Numbered from the stretch's first letter, positions 22,538-39,076 are shown. The stretch is DNA of 64,000 nucleotides from Dichomitus squalens LYAD-421 SS1 (GCF_000275845.1 NW_006766887.1:926270-990269); one strand, 5' to 3'. Translations and numbers: made by a program. The notes: generated from the sequence alone by a model not told the origin.

Positions 22538-25500
22538 ATGCCATACCACAATCTCAAAGGTAGCTGCCTAATTCCATGTCTTCTGAACGCATCTCAATCA
22601 TCCGACAGCCTTGATCAAGGGCATTCGCGCTTGTAAGGTCAGTTTGCCTACAGCCATCCGTTCACACACCCGATGGCATGGCTAATCCTAGCAGACCGTT
22701 GCAGACGAGCGCGCCTTGATCAAGCAAGAGTCGGCCGCTATCCGTGCTTCATTCCGCGAAGAGGACTCTTACGCAAGACACAACAATGTCGCCAAGCTCC
22801 TCTACATCCACATGCTTGGCTCGGAGGCCCACTTCGGCCAGATGGAATGTCTCAAGCTTGTGGCAAGTCCCCGCTTTGCCGACAAACGGCTGGGATACCT
22901 TGGAATCATGCTACTTCTGGACGAGAACCAAGAGGTGCTCACGTTGGTGACAAATTCCTTGAAAAAGTGCGTCATCCCTGCCTTGTCCATTGGTCTACCT
23001 ACCCATAGGCCCACAGCGACATGAACCATGCCAACATGTATGCCGTCGGCCTTGCCCTCTGTACGTTTGCCGACATCGCATCGGAAGAGATGTCTCGAGA
23101 CCTGGCAAACGAGATCGAGAAGCTCTTGGGTTCGAGTAATACTTACATCCGCAAGAAGGTGTGCACTCCTCGTAACCCGATCACCACTATATCGACCTTC
23201 GTATCAGGCAGCCCTTTGCGCACTCAGGGTAGTACGCAAAGTACCCGAACTTGCCGACCACTTCACTGCCAAAGCCAAGAACCTGCTCGCCGACCGCAAC
23301 CACGGAGTGCTCTTGACCGCCATTACCCTCGTTACGGAGATGTGCCAACTAGATGCCAACTGTTTAGAAGAATTCCGTAACGTACGTCTGCGTGCATTTC
23401 CATTGTCGTGCAACTGCCTTGACATGTTGACGATAATATGCAGGCTGTCCCTTTGCTCGTACGACATCTCAAGGCCCTGGTCACCACTGGCTATAGCCCT
23501 GAACACGACGTCTCCGGGATCACTGATCCTTTCCTCCAAGCCAGGATCCTGCGTCTTATGCGCCTTCTGGGTAGGGGCGACCCGAAAGCGAGCGAGACCA
23601 TGAACGATATCCTTGCCCAAGTCGCGACCAACACCGACTCGACCAAGAATGTCGGAAATTCCATCCTATATGAGACCGTCATGACCGTCCTCGAGATCGA
23701 GGCAGACAGCGGCCTGCGGGTCATGGCCATTAACATCCTTGGCAAGTTCTTGAGCAACCGCGACAACAACATCCGGTACGCCCTTCCTTATGCTTACCTG
23801 TCTCTCACTGTCCCGCTAAGACTATCACGTATGCCAGTTATGTCGCGCTGAATACGCTGAATAAGGTCGTCGCGATCGACACTAACGCCGTGCAGCGGCA
23901 CCGGAACATCATCCTCGACTGCCTCCGTGATGGCGACATCTCGATTCGGCGGCGCGCGCTCGAGCTTTCATACGCCCTCATCAACGAGCAGAATGTCCGC
24001 ATCCTCATCCGCGAGCTCCTCGCCTTCCTCGAGGTCGCCGACGACGAGTTCAAGCTTCCGATGACGACCCAGATTTGCCTCGCCGCCGAGCGCTTCGCGC
24101 CCAACAAGCGCTGGCACATCGACACGGTGCTACGCGTCTTGAAGCTGGTGCGTTCCTCTTCCGAGAGCGTGTACTGCAGTTCATGACTCCACGATGGTGA
24201 TGAAATGTCTATCTTCTAGGCTGGTAACTTTGTCAGGGAAGAGATTTTGTCCGCATTCATCCGACTCGTGGCGCACACGCCGGAGCTGCAGGGATACACG
24301 GCGTCGAAGCTGTACACGTCGCTCCGTTCGGATATCTCGCAGGAGTCGTTGACTCTAAGTGCTACGTGGGTGATCGGCGAGTACAGCGAAATCCTACTGG
24401 AGGGTGGTCTGGTAGACGAGGAGACTCCCAGAGCGGTAAGACGTGTCTTACTGGCCGCGCCTGCAAACGCTCACCGGAACGCACCCGTAGGTCACGGACA
24501 AAGAGCTGGTCGATCTCCTGCTGTCCATTTTGGACTCCCCGTATGCCAACTACCTCACACGTCAATTCGTTCTCACCGCGATCACGAAGATCTCGTCACG
24601 GCCGACCACGACCCCCGCTCAGCAAGAGCGAATACAGAACGTGCTTCTCGGCTACGCCACTAGTCTTGAGCTCGAGATCCAGCAGCGCGCGGTCGAGTTT
24701 GCCAGCTTGTTCAACCTTGGCGAGGTCCGCTCTGGCGTTCTGGAGCGTATGCCCGCGCCCGAGCTCAAGGCTACCGTTCTCGGTGTCGGTACGTTTACGA
24801 TATCGCCAGTTGACACTGTGATCCCAGGCTCACCTTTTGGCCAGTCAGTGAGAACAAGCCCGTTGGCTCCGTGGCTCCTGGCAAGGATGCGGACCTTCTG
24901 GGCGATGACATATCCAGCACGCCGGCACCAAATGGCACTCCTACCGTTCCAGCCACTCAAGACCTTCTCGCGGAGATCTTCGGCAGCTCCGCTTCACCCC
25001 CACCCACGTCTACAGGCTCGCCTGCCCCCGCCGCACCCCAACGAAACGTCACCCAAGACATCCTCAGCCTTTTCGACGCTCCCGCCTCTTCATCCCCTGC
25101 AACCTCCTCTCCCCCCGCAGCGGCAGCTCCTGCCCCCTCGATGCAGTCCATCTTCGGCGCAGCGGCCGCCATACCCCAGGCGGCGTCGCCACCTCCCGCG
25201 ACAGCGGCCGCGCCGTCCGGATACACGGCATACGAAAAGAACGAACTGCGTATAACGTTGTCGCCCCAGACGTCGGCGACGCGGCCGGGTCTCGTGCGGA
25301 TCATCGCGCATTTCCAGGCGACGGGCGCGAACCCGGTTGCAGACCTCAACTTCCAGGCAGCGGTGCCCAAGTCGCAGCAGCTGCAGATGGCGCCCATTTC
25401 GTCTCCGACCATCCGGCCGGGCATCGTGGAGACGCAAGAGCTGCGCGTTCTGAGTCCCGCTGGCGTAAGTCTTTCCGTCTCCCCTTCTCCGTCGACGTGC

Positions 25501-25636
25501 ATTGATGCTGATCGTTCCTCCCGCACAGGCGGCCCTCCGGCTGAAGTTGCGGATAGCGTACAACGTCGGCGGGCGCGCGGTGCAAGAGGAGATCGTCTTC
25601 TCTGGATTCCCGCCGGGGTTGACGGGCGGATCGTAA
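22538..25636 (+). CDS. AP-1 complex subunit gamma (gamma-adaptin)
   Basis: This is the large subunit of the AP-1 clathrin adaptor, which sorts cargo between the trans-Golgi network and endosomes. The first exon is only 22 bp (22538-22559, MPYHNLK) and is spliced to LIKGIRACK and then [23 protein letters not shown]. The Armadillo-like trunk follows, with family-typical [50 protein letters not shown] and [18 protein letters not shown] Pro/Ala/Ser-rich hinge (about 24900-25210) carries clathrin-box-like DLLAEIF and DILSLFDAP. The C-terminal gamma-ear runs from [13 protein letters not shown] to [17 protein letters not shown] infer about ten introns, each of roughly 50-60 bp. The last one lies at about 25466-25528, before [15 protein letters not shown]. 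Length is about 850 residues. Confidence 0.93.
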
Positions 25637-26150
25637 TGATCGCGCATTGCTTGTTGCATATCGTTCAGTATCTTATCGACTCACCGTGCAATATCCGTGT
25701 CCTGTTTACGTGTAGCCTGGCGCTGTAAAGTTGTGAATCTAATGGATTTCTCTTGTCTCTTGTCATGCAGCTATGTGAGTTCGACACTATGAAATCGACA
25801 GCTTGAGGTGAGTTTGCCACTACTATCTGATGTTGGTCCTTTCCTGACTCCTCTCTGCAGCTTTCTGGTGGCGAGAGGACCTTCCGAGTAGATGTTACGC
25901 GGCCCGGTGTCACTGCGTCCCGAAAGGGCTGCCTCGTGCCTAGTGCTGATACTTGTGGCCCCATGACGGCGCTTGTCGGAGCATAGGTTTGAGACAAAGT
26001 TTGAGAGAAGTTTTGCGCTTTGTCTACGTACTCTTCCAAGCTCTCCAGTCTCACGAGTCGGTCGGTGGGTATATCGTTCTTTGGTGCATGCCTGTGCTGA
26101 ATCACATCTCGCAGTCCAATCCCAGCAGATCTCACTGTGCTCTATTACCC
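25637..26150. other. Intergenic region upstream of the first double-BTB gene
   Basis: This is about 510 bp holding the AP-1 3' end and the presumed BTB1 promoter. The open frame that precedes the BTB1 ATG has no ATG of good context and no domain. Confidence 0.4.
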
Positions 26151-27781
26151 ATGCCAAATCCTCCAGTCACTCCGACTTTCGCCGGAACACCCTTTGATAA
26201 CCCCGCTGCCGACGTCGTCATCCGATCGCGCGACGGAGTGCACTTCCGTGTGCGCAGTGCTATCCTTGCGGAGGCTTCCCCTGTCTTCTCCGAGATGCTT
26301 GTCTCGCCCGAATGTGAGCGTACAGCAGACGGAAAGTACATGATTGCCATTGCGGAAGAGAGCGATACGCTAGATCCTTTGCTCCGCTTATGCTACCCTG
26401 TAGCGGACCCAACCTTCGCCAGCCTCACGGACGTACGCCTCGTGCTTGCTATCGCCATCAAGTATAAGTTAGAGGAGGCGAGCCTCATCCTGAAGAAGAC
26501 GCTCCGTGCCTATATGAAAGATGAGCCACTGAGGGTGTGGGCGTCAGCCTGCCTTCTCCGACTCGAAGATGAAGCGCGAGGTGCAGCCCATGCGCTCTTC
26601 GGGAAGGAAATTCCCGTCAAGGCCCCGCCGGAGTTCGAAGAGGTCTCGAGCGGAGACTACTTCCGCCTCACGAAGTTCCTGCGAGCGGGCGGAAACGTAC
26701 CGGAGTCCTTCAAGTTTTGGGAACCAGCAATGGAGGACATTCCTGCAGCCAAGGACGAGAAGAAAACGCGGCTTTCACTGGATTCCAGTCCACCTATAAT
26801 TGCTTTCCAACCTCGTCCTTACGCTGACATCATCTGCCGCTCATCCGATGGAGTAGACTTCCGTTCGCACAGAATCATTCTCTGCCTTGCATCGTCGGTC
26901 CTCGAACAGAAGATCGCCCACCTGTGCCCCGATCCTCCTCGCCCTGTCACAGGAAGCTCTTCTACCCTTCCTATCCTCGAGCTAGATGCACCTAGATCAG
27001 CTCTAGGGCCTATTCTAGAAGCCTGCTACCCGACCAAGCGACGCCTCCACCTCGAGATAGACCTGCACGAGCTCATGACAATGATGGACTGTGCACGGAA
27101 GTACGACATACAGCAAGCCTTGGACTCTCTAGGCCGCGGAGCATTTTGGCTCGCCTCCCGAGAGCGCCCCTTGGCGAGCTACCTACTCGCCGCCAGGATG
27201 GGATTCTCGGACTATGCGAGATCCACCCTTTCCAACCTGAGTGGCGAACTCCAGATTTACGGATGTCCGCCTGAGATGGAGGATACTCCGGCCACTATTT
27301 ACCACCGTCTACTAATCAATCGCCACCAGAGTTATGCAACAACTTCGAGGCTGACGGGAACAGCCATAACCGGAACTCCCACCTCGACAGCTCCCAGCAA
27401 CGCAGCGGCCAGTCCCAGCAGAAAGACCAACACCAAGTCCACGACAAAACCGACAGTCAAGGTCCCCGAGGTTCCTGACCCCCGCGATCCTTGGCTACTG
27501 AATCTCTGGCGACAGACCGCGCATGGTTTGCAGGGATGCAAGAGCACCGACATTTGGAGATACGAGCCTAACCTCGCGAAGCTACTGAAGGAGTCCTTGG
27601 CGAAGAAGATTTGGTGTACGAAGTGTGAGATGAACCTCGGATTGATGTCTGCATTGCACGACATGTACAAGGATGTCCGCGCTGCTAAATTTGACCACGA
27701 TGTAAGCCCTCAATCAAAAATACACTGCGCCGAATACTGATGATCTGGCAACAGTACAGCAGGAAGGCTCTGGCAGGATAG
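26151..27781 (+). CDS. Double-BTB/POZ protein, paralogue 1
   Basis: This protein of 525 residues carries two BTB/POZ-like modules. The first starts at PFDNPAADVVIRSRDGVHFRVRSAILAEASPVF, with LLRLCYPVADP and a following helical part (EPLRVWASACLLRLEDEARG). The second starts at RPYADIICRSSDGVDFRSHRIILCLASS. A Ser/Thr/Lys-rich linker follows, then a conserved C-terminal block: DPWLLNLWRQ...SLAKKIWCTKCEMN. Exon 1 is 26151-27701. A phase-0 intron (27702-27754) leads to an exon of just nine codons (YSRKALAG, stop). BTB modules usually mediate dimerisation or Cullin-3 recruitment, but the function here is unknown. Two paralogues lie at 37450 and 42922 with the same gene structure. The start is the ATG immediately before PNPPVTPTFAGTPFDN, which aligns with both paralogues. 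Confidence 0.85.
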
Positions 27782-28017
27782 AATGCGCGAATCTCGTGAG
27801 TCACATGCCATGTCGTCGACGTTAAGTGCACAACGCTTCATGTCGTGCATGGATCCTTTCATATCATACCCTGCCCCATATCTGTCTTTATGCACCTCAG
27901 CCATGTATCCCAACGTCGAACTTGCAATGACGTTCATCGTAGTAGAGAGAACTAGAGTACCATACACGAAGCCAGCACCTACTATTACAACAATAACTAT
28001 TAGGAAAGACTACCCAT

Positions 28018-31000
28018 TCATATGAACATCTGCAGAGGCTGACGGTCATATACATTTTGCCCCTCGCTCAGCTCACCGAGGTCGGGGTAGAACGGCACGA
28101 GCGCGTCCTCTGCACCGAGGTAGAGCGAGTTATATATCCTCCAATACACCTCCCGGACCTTCCTCGCAGGGTGAAACAAGCCCTGGAGGACGTAGCTGAG
28201 GAGAACGCCTGGGCCGAGGGTGACGCGCATCGCCTCGATGGCTTCCATAACCGCGCCGATGACGTGCGGGGACGTCTCGAAACAGTTCGGCCAGACTAGG
28301 TTCATGAGGTGAAGCATCGAGTCTTCGCAGCCAAGTCCAGCGACACCGAGGGCCAAATGCTTGACGATAGTACTCGCAGTCTGTCGGTGAACGAGATCGC
28401 GGTCGGTGAGGGCGTCCTCGAGCATTGTGACGACGGAGTCGGCGTAGTACGCCGACTGCGGTCCGACGTATTCGAAAACGAAGGACAGGGCCTTCAAACA
28501 ACCCGTACGGACGTTGAGCTCCGCAGTACGATACTCGTTGAGAATGGCAGGAATGCAGGTGAAAGGACCGCAAGTCTCCGCGACGATGGCGATAGCGACG
28601 GTACTGCAGACACGCGATTGACGCTCTTGCACGCGCAGGTTCGTCAGCAGCACCTGAAGGACATCCTGGGGACCCAAACTCTTCGCGATATAGCCAAAAG
28701 AGTTGACGGCCGCACGACGGATACCCTTCTTGTGCGCCTTGAGAAGGTCGAGCAACTCGAAGCAGATTCGCATCCACTCCCGGGCGGGGACAAACTCCGC
28801 GCCACGATCTGCGATACGACCAATCAGGTTGATGGTGGCTTCCTGCACCTTCTCGTGACGGTTGCGCAGGATGGGCGTCATACGGGGCACTGTGGATAAG
28901 CATCGTCAACACAGGACTGAAGCACAGTATGGAGTGAGGTAACTTACAGAGATCCTTTACGGGCGGGTTCATTTGCGTCATACCGACGACGTTTGCAATC
29001 GCGCCCTCGGCAGCAATGATACTGCCGAGCGTATCCGGATACTCCTCACCGAGCTGCTCGAACAGGACGAGGCCGAGCTTGCTCAGCAACTGATCTTCGC
29101 CACATTGCTTGATGACGACGGCGAGACGGGTGGTGAGGTCGGCGGCCTGCTGACGGACCTTGGCGCTCTTGTTGTTCAAACGCCAGAGAATGGTCGAGAC
29201 AATTTGAGTCAGGTATGGCTTGACTCGGATGCCTGCGGATGGGACGTGTCAGTATCGCGCGGGACAGTGGTGGTGTAAGGAGACGTACCGAGTGCGTTGA
29301 CGACGGTGCCGAACCCGTCCAACATGACCTGATCCTCCGTTGTCTGCTCCTGGAACGCGTAGATGATACCATCGACCAGACGAACTTCCAGACGTTCGTC
29401 GATGTCCGAGGCACCGAGGGACGCGACAACCTTGGTGATGGTCTCCATAACCATCTTGCGGTACGGCTCCGCCTCGTCCTTGAGCTCGTTGACGATCCTC
29501 CCCACGATCTCCGCCACACCCGCCTTCTGCGCAAGCTCGACGGTGGTCTCGACAACCTGACGGTAATTCCTCCGGTCGAGGGCCATGCGGCGGACCCAGA
29601 ACGCCTTGAAGAAGTCGGGTAAGATGTCCTGTTTGATGTACTGGGCCGTGACGCCCTCGGTCGCCGCACACTGCTGCACGACCTTCAGGACGATCTTCTT
29701 CATCTCCTCGTCCGACGTTTGGAACTCGCGGATGAGGATGATGGTGACTTCCTTGATATAGTACGAGACGTACTCCGGGTCCATGAGCGGGAGGATGAAA
29801 CCGATGGCTTTCAGGAACGCTGCGAGAGACTTGCCACGGTGGAGACGGATACCGACCCAGAGCGGCTTGAGGACGTTATCAAAAGATTCGATACCGTACG
29901 GCGCAGAGGCCTCCGCCAAGGCAGCCAGGGCCAGGGCAGTCATCGTCCGAACCTTTGTTTGTTCGTCCTGAAGACCGTGAGCAATGCACTCAACGAGGTT
30001 GCGCAAGTGAGGCAGGACGGCGCAACCCATCATGATGGCGATTTGCTGCACAATACGGATACCGGTATGACGAGCCTGCCATGACTTCTTACTGCGACAG
30101 ACCGCCTTCAGGAAGGGGAGCAGGGAAGGAATACCGAGAGCCGATGCGACAACGGAGAACGCGCGTGCGGTGGTGTTGCGGACATACTCGTCGGCGTGGT
30201 CGATATCAGGACGCATGGTGGAGATCATGTGCGCTAGACCGGCAGCTTTCGACAGGTTGGAGATGATCTCACGACCTTCGACACGAGCATAGTAATCCTC
30301 GTCGATGAGCAATGGCTCGATGACGACTAGGATCTTGTGCACGTACGGGCGAACGAGGTCGTCCAGCTTGTAAAGGACACGGTCAATGACCTTGACGAGC
30401 AGGTGCCGTTCCTGATCCTCGAGGGTACGCTCCATGAGAAGAGGGAGGATCTTGTCGAAGAGAGGACCAGCGCCGAAGTCACGAGCCTTGTCGGTGATCT
30501 GACGAAGGGCGGTCTTACGGACGGGAGGCGTACCGTTCTTGATTTTCAGAAGCAAGCGCATGATTTTGCGCTCCTTCATCTCGTCTACCGATAGCTCCGT
30601 CTCGTCCTCCTCCTTGAGGATCTTCGCAAAATACTGCGCATCTTCAGGCTTGAAGAAGGCCAAGTTACCGACACCAGGGATTTCGGTGGGAAGTTCAGGC
30701 GCAAGACCAGCAGCTGCGGCTGCGGCTGCTGCATCCGAGCTCTCTTGTATTTGGAAACCCCCGACCTCGGTGACGGAGGGACCAGAGAGCTTCGGCGGCC
30801 GGATGAGGGGAGCGTAGCCAGGAGGGGGGGTGACGATAGCATAGCCAGCAGAGGGAAGGATAGCGTCGAGCTCCTCGTCCGTGAGGTACCGGTTGTGCTT
30901 GTCCTCGTGCATGAGACCCGGGGCGTTCATGATGATTGGCGTCATCGGGACCTCCGGAGCAGCGGCCGGGGCTTGGTCCCAGCGCGACCTCTTCCCACTC

Positions 31001-31566
31001 GGAGTCTCCGCTGCGACGTCGGCGGGAGTCGCGTCCCATCTAGAACGCCGCTTCTTCGGCGCAGCGCCCTCGAGAGCCTCTTGGGACCACTCACCCTTGA
31101 CCTCCTTGTTCTCCTTCTCTGACTCGGGCTCTGCGATGTCCCAGCGCCGCTTGCGCTTCGTGCCCTGCATAGCGGCAAGCTCATTCTGCGCCTCCTCAAT
31201 CTCCGCGCGCGGCGGTGTCTTGTCGAGGTCCATCTTCTGCTGCCCCTCCTCCCGCTCCTGTCTCTCCTTCTCCTCGATCGCCCTCCGCACCCGCTCCTCC
31301 TCCTTCTCCAGGCGTTGCAGCCTCATCGCATCCTTGTAGCCTCCCTCGACGTCCTCTCCTTCGACCACGGCCTTGAAAGCGTCGGCACTATCGTGCGCCT
31401 GGCGGTTGAACCGACGATTGTGGTAGTCGGACTGGCGCGCTGCGATCTGCCGCTGCTTCGCCGTCTCTGCGAAGGGGTCGATGTCCTCTTCCTCGGCCAT
31501 CTCTGCGAACTCCTGCAGCACCTCCTTCGGCGCCGTGTAGGAATCGACGAGTCTAGGTTCGGACAT
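28018..31566 (-). CDS. SF3B1: Splicing factor 3B subunit 1 (U2 snRNP, Hsh155)
   Basis: This HEAT-repeat scaffold of the U2 snRNP clamps the branch-point helix. Three exons, 31566-29289, 29232-28948 and 28889-28018, are joined by introns of 56 and 58 bp that restore [11 protein letters not shown] and KDLLPRMTPIL exactly as expected, for 1144 residues. The N-terminus has the U2AF-ligand-like RWD motifs ([25 protein letters not shown]). The HEAT part includes [20 protein letters not shown] and DEQTKVRT, whose Lys corresponds to the human hotspot Lys700. It continues with [38 protein letters not shown] and [21 protein letters not shown]. It is divergent from MZT1, with 295 bp between start codons. 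Confidence 0.97.
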
Positions 31567-31861
31567 GGCGAGTGTATTAAAGAGCGAATGTAGAAGTGTT
31601 CAGAGGGGTGGTGGGAGTTACCGTCCGAGTCGTGGACGACGAGCTGAGTAACGCCACCGCAACTTGGCCACCTTTGGAGCTCCGCCTCAAATTGTGCCCC
31701 ACCTCCTCCAGCGCCTATATGCTCACATGAGCGCTTCAATGGCGGTTGGGCTCTGCGAAACCTCCTCCCGACTCTGCTGCGGCATCTGTGCCACCTCTGC
31801 GTCACGGTCGTCAACAATTCTGACGCCTCAAGCGCACTTGTAGCCCTACATACGTTGAAAG
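31567..31861. promoter_or_regulatory. Short divergent promoter, SF3B1 / MZT1
   Basis: Only 295 bp separate the two start codons, so the promoters must overlap or be shared. The region is GC-rich with no obvious TATA box, which suits constitutive genes. Confidence 0.45.
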
Positions 31862-32214
31862 ATGTCCACCCGTGAAGCTGACCGAATCTCTGCTGCCGAA
31901 GAGACGCTCAACAGTACGCTTGCTCATTCGCCTCCATACACATAGGCCTATAACCACCTGGATCGTGCGACTGCGTAGCCCTCTTTGATATGTCTCAACT
32001 GTTGAATACTGGTCTTGACAAGGAGACCCTCGCGACATGCGTCAGTCTGATCGAAAGCGGCGTGAACCCGGAGGCCCTCGCGGTACGTGTATCCTACGGC
32101 GGACTCACAGGAAGATATTCAAAGAGCACCTTGGGCACACAGGCTGTCATACAGGAGTTACGTCGAGAGAGCACAGCTTTGAAGAACTCTCGCACAGCGA
32201 CAAACGGCCGATAG
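31862..32214 (+). CDS. MZT1: Mitotic-spindle organizing protein 1 (MOZART1)
   Basis: This small protein of 75 residues binds the N-terminus of gamma-tubulin complex proteins and recruits the gamma-tubulin complex to spindle poles. Exons 31862-31913, 31979-32082 and 32143-32214 join to give [17 protein letters not shown] followed by [18 protein letters not shown], then [24 protein letters not shown]. The [15 protein letters not shown] and VIQELR blocks are diagnostic. The introns are 65 and 60 bp. No single open frame reveals the gene; it appears only after splicing. Confidence 0.95.
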
Positions 32215-32646
32215 CTCAAAGATTGTCTGTGCTTTGAAGATTTGTACATTCGTCTGTGTAACCTGAAGGATTACCATGCGGGTGGATGACCCGATAAGGC
32301 CATGGCGTGTCATCTTCCCACGTGAAAGCTAGAGAGGACTGAGAGGCAAGTACTCCCGACACGGTCACCTGTACTTCACATAGCCGTCGCCCCCTATACA
32401 TACTGCAACCACGGCTTTGAGTACTTCCGGCGTAATGCTGACTCATGCGTATATCGCTATCTGACCAAGTACTAATGCTATGACTAGACCGTCGCAGGCA
32501 AATTCTGCCTCACACAGCAGCCATTACGTATCAACGTTGACCTACGAGGTGCTATATAGGTTTCAAGTCCACTCACCAACGTTGCTCATCCACTTGTCCT
32601 TGACAGCTCTGCCGCATAAATCAACTAAACTCACGCTGTCAGCACG
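32215..32646. other. Intergenic region
   Basis: This 432-bp region lies between MZT1 and the DOPA-dioxygenase-like gene, both on the plus strand. It presumably carries the MZT1 terminator and the next promoter. Nothing coding is seen. Confidence 0.4.
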
Positions 32647-33320
32647 ATGTCCGAGTACACATCTCCCCTAATTGGATACGAAAACGCGGAGCCGCTGCCG
32701 ACGACGTTCAATGCGGACGGCAAGTCCTTGTACAACCCTCCAGGCCCCCGCTCCGCCGCATACGACGAATTCCCCAAGCCCATCGACTCTTCTAACAATG
32801 GCTTCGACTTCCATAGTACGTGTTGTGCCTCTCTACATCATCGCGCTGAGCTCACAGCGTACTAATGCAGTCTATTACTTGCCCAACGCACCGGAGGAGG
32901 CGAAATACGCGGCAGAGCTGCACGAGCGCATACGACGGGAGTTCCCAGAGGTCAGTACGACGATATCAGATAAGCACGAGCTCGCGCACTGACGTCACGG
33001 CGTTCACAGCTGCGCATCTACAGGTTCTGGGACAAGCCCGTCGGTCCCCACCCCGTGCCCATGTTCGAGGTGAACGTGTTCAACCCCCACCAGACCGGGA
33101 CCCTCTTCTCCTGGCTGGTGGTCAACCGCGGACCTTGCTCGTGAGTCGCCCAGGATTGTGATGTCCCTCGACCGACGTTGAGCATGCCCGGTCATTTTTG
33201 AATAGGGTCCTCATCCATCCTAACACCGGTGATGCGCTCAAGGATCACACCGAGCTGGCGACTTGGATCGGGAAGCCATATCCGCTCAATGTCCGCCCAC
33301 TCAAGCGTTCGCACAACTAG
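32647..33320 (+). CDS. DOPA 4,5-dioxygenase-like protein
   Basis: This is a small protein of 164 residues from four exons (32647-32815, 32871-32950, 33010-33140, 33206-33320). It belongs to the family that includes the Amanita muscaria DOPA 4,5-dioxygenase. Conserved blocks are FDFHIYYLPNAPEEAKYA, ELRIYRFWDKPVGPHPVPMFEV, TLFSWLVVNRGPCSVLIHPNTGD and DHTELATWIG. The three histidines in FDFH, GPHP and LIHP fit metal ligation seen in the family. Betalain synthesis is known for only a few members. Most fungal homologues are uncharacterised and I see no pigment genes nearby, so a role in betalains should not be assumed. The first intron ends in tactaatgcag, close to the yeast branch-point consensus. 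Confidence 0.88.
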
Positions 33321-36807
<3,487 letters not shown>

Positions 36808-37449
36808 GGCCCCGTCACGCCGGATCCGTGATGTGTGATGCCGGTTTGTTTTGTAGCTGCCATGCATGCATTGGCACGGACTTGTAGCATCAAGGACTGC
36901 TCTCGTGTTTTCGCTACTGCTGTTGCACTGTTCCCGAGGGAACGACCGTGCGTCCTGTCTCTAACTCGTCTCAGCTCACCTCTCTGTGGTGATGGACACT
37001 GTCTGTATTTGCAATTGACTCTGCTACCTGCATATCGACCCGTGGCTGCCGCCACGGCCTCCCCTACTCTTCAGCTACCTACATAGTGTATGTGCGGACT
37101 GATGCTTGCGGCCTAATACTGCATGCAAGACAGTAACCCCCTATCTACGATCCCGTCCGCTTAGTTCTGTACCTAACCCCGTTGACTCCATCCACATCGT
37201 TATTCCGAACTCTCCCTTTGCATTGTTCTATCTCACGTGTAGGATACCCTCGCAATACCTTATACCGCCCTTGGTAGATTGTATCCCGTTCCGTTGACAT
37301 TGGCCTCCCCATATTGTACCGTACCGTAGAATGTGAGCGCTGGTTGATAAGTCTGAGCAGTCTCCCGCCGGGTAACCCTTCATAACCTTATGTTGGAGGA
37401 GGCGTAGGTCTTCTCCTTGTCGTTGTGAACGAGCTCCCAAGACCCTAGT
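36808..37449. other. Convergent intergenic region
   Basis: This is 640 bp between the stops of the GMC oxidoreductase and BTB2. I see nothing coding. Confidence 0.4.
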
Positions 37450-39076
37450 TTACAGTGCGCCTCCCGATTCAAATGCGAGCTGCCAAGAATCGTTTAGAAC
37501 GTGAAGGGTCTGCCTTACTGACTCATTTGCAAGTGGGTCCTATACTCACGTCATTCCGAAAGAGCTCGTCGCGTATCTTCTTCCAGGCATGGCGCGTGTC
37601 CGTCAACAGCCGTACATTGTGCTCGCATCGTTGGCACCATATCTTGTTCGCCAGCGAGTCCGACAACAGCTGCTCGTAGTCCGGCTGTATACGATACAGG
37701 TCCCTCGTCGTATCTGCGTCACCAAGCTTGTCCGCATAGGCACGGACGACACCCTGGACCCAGGGGTGTCCGTCAGCCGACCGCAGACCCGCCATAGTCT
37801 GAATTTTGGTGTCAGAAGCAGGTGGGGGCGCAGGCCGCCCGACCTTCGCGGCCTGGGCAGCTACGAGCACCCTGCTTCGGCGGCGATGCATGAGCAGGTG
37901 GTGGTAAGCGTGGGCCGGGGTCCGCTCCATCTCGGGGTGATAGCCGTACGACTCGTACACATCGTGGCGCATCTCCGAGGCTCTGGATTTGGCGATGTCA
38001 GGGAAGCGCAGTTGGGCGGCGAGTAGGTAGCCCAACAGGGGCTGGCGATCTGCTAGGGTGAGGTACGGCCCGCAGCGGAGTCTGAGCAGAATATCTGCGA
38101 AGCCGAAGTGCCGAGCGGCGACCATCATCCCTACGATGCCGTATATCGAGTGCCATTCATAGACAGATGGTGGTCGTTCGGCATAACACATGTCGAGCAG
38201 CGGACCTAAAAACACGCCCTCGACACCCATCTGAAGCACGGGCAAGGCGTCTGGAGGTGGAGGTCCTGAGACTGCTTCGGGGCATAGGGCAGTGATGCCG
38301 TCGCGGAGAAGAGGTGAGGCAAGGAGGAGGGTGATCCTATGAGCTCTGAACTCCTGCCCGTCAGACGAGCGGCAAATGATGTCGGCATAAGGAAGGGATG
38401 TAAACCCGAGCTCACGAGTGCAATGCCAAGGCTTCGCGGTGGAACTCTTGGACGGTGGCGGCTCTGCAGCAGCAGAACCAGCTTTGAGGAATGTGAAAGA
38501 CTCCTCGACAGCACCCTTGGACCGCAGAAACTTCGTGAGGCGGTAGTAATCTCCAGCAGACACTTCGGGGAATTCCTCTGGACCCTTGGTGGGGAGCTCT
38601 TTGCCCAGCAGGGCGCTCGCAGCGGCCCTGGCCTCTTCTTCTAGATGGAGAAGACAAGCATATGCCCAGACCCTTAGTGGCTGTTCCTCGAGAAACGACA
38701 GCAACATCTTCTTCAGTACTGCGGAAGCTTCCTCCATTTGATACTTGATTGCTGCCGCAAGAACGGGTCGGATGTCCTTCAGGTCCACTAGCACTGGGTC
38801 CGCTGTCGGGTAGCATAGACGGAGTAGTGGATCAATGGCATTGCTGTCCTCCGCGATCACGACCATAGGCATTCCTTCGAATGTGGGACCCTCCTGGATG
38901 TCAGTCGCCCCGCCGCACGGCAACGCCGCGAGCAGCTCGGCGAAAACAGGCGACGCTTCCAGCAGAATCGCGCTCCGCACGCGGAAATGCACGCCGTCCC
39001 GACATCGGAGGACAACATCGGCCGCGGAATTGTCGAAGGGAGCTAGAGCGAACGTGGGCGCTGGAGGTTGGGACAT
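37450..39076 (-). CDS. Double-BTB/POZ protein, paralogue 2
   Basis: This 518-residue homologue of the proteins at 26151 and 42922 has its first BTB at PFDNSAADVVLRCRDGVHFRVRSAILLEASPVF, then LLRLCYPTADPVLVDLKDIRPVLAAAIKYQMEEAS. The second starts at LPYADIICRSSDGQEFRAHRITLLLAS. The C-terminal block is HPWVQGVVRAYADKLG...SLANKIWCQRCEHNVRLL. Exon 1 is 39076-37550. A phase-0 intron (37480-37549, GTGAGT...GGCAG) leads to a ten-codon last exon (LAFESGGAL, stop). Without the intron the frame would end in eight unrelated residues. BTB2 has a shorter N-terminal spacer than BTB3. The function is unknown. Confidence 0.85.

Noticed and set aside
28309..28899. 196-codon plus-strand frame antisense to SF3B1
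   Set aside because: Shadow of a highly conserved coding exon; no domain of its own.
28130..29179. 349-codon minus-strand frame overlapping SF3B1
   Set aside because: It crosses an SF3B1 intron and then reads the last exon in the wrong frame.
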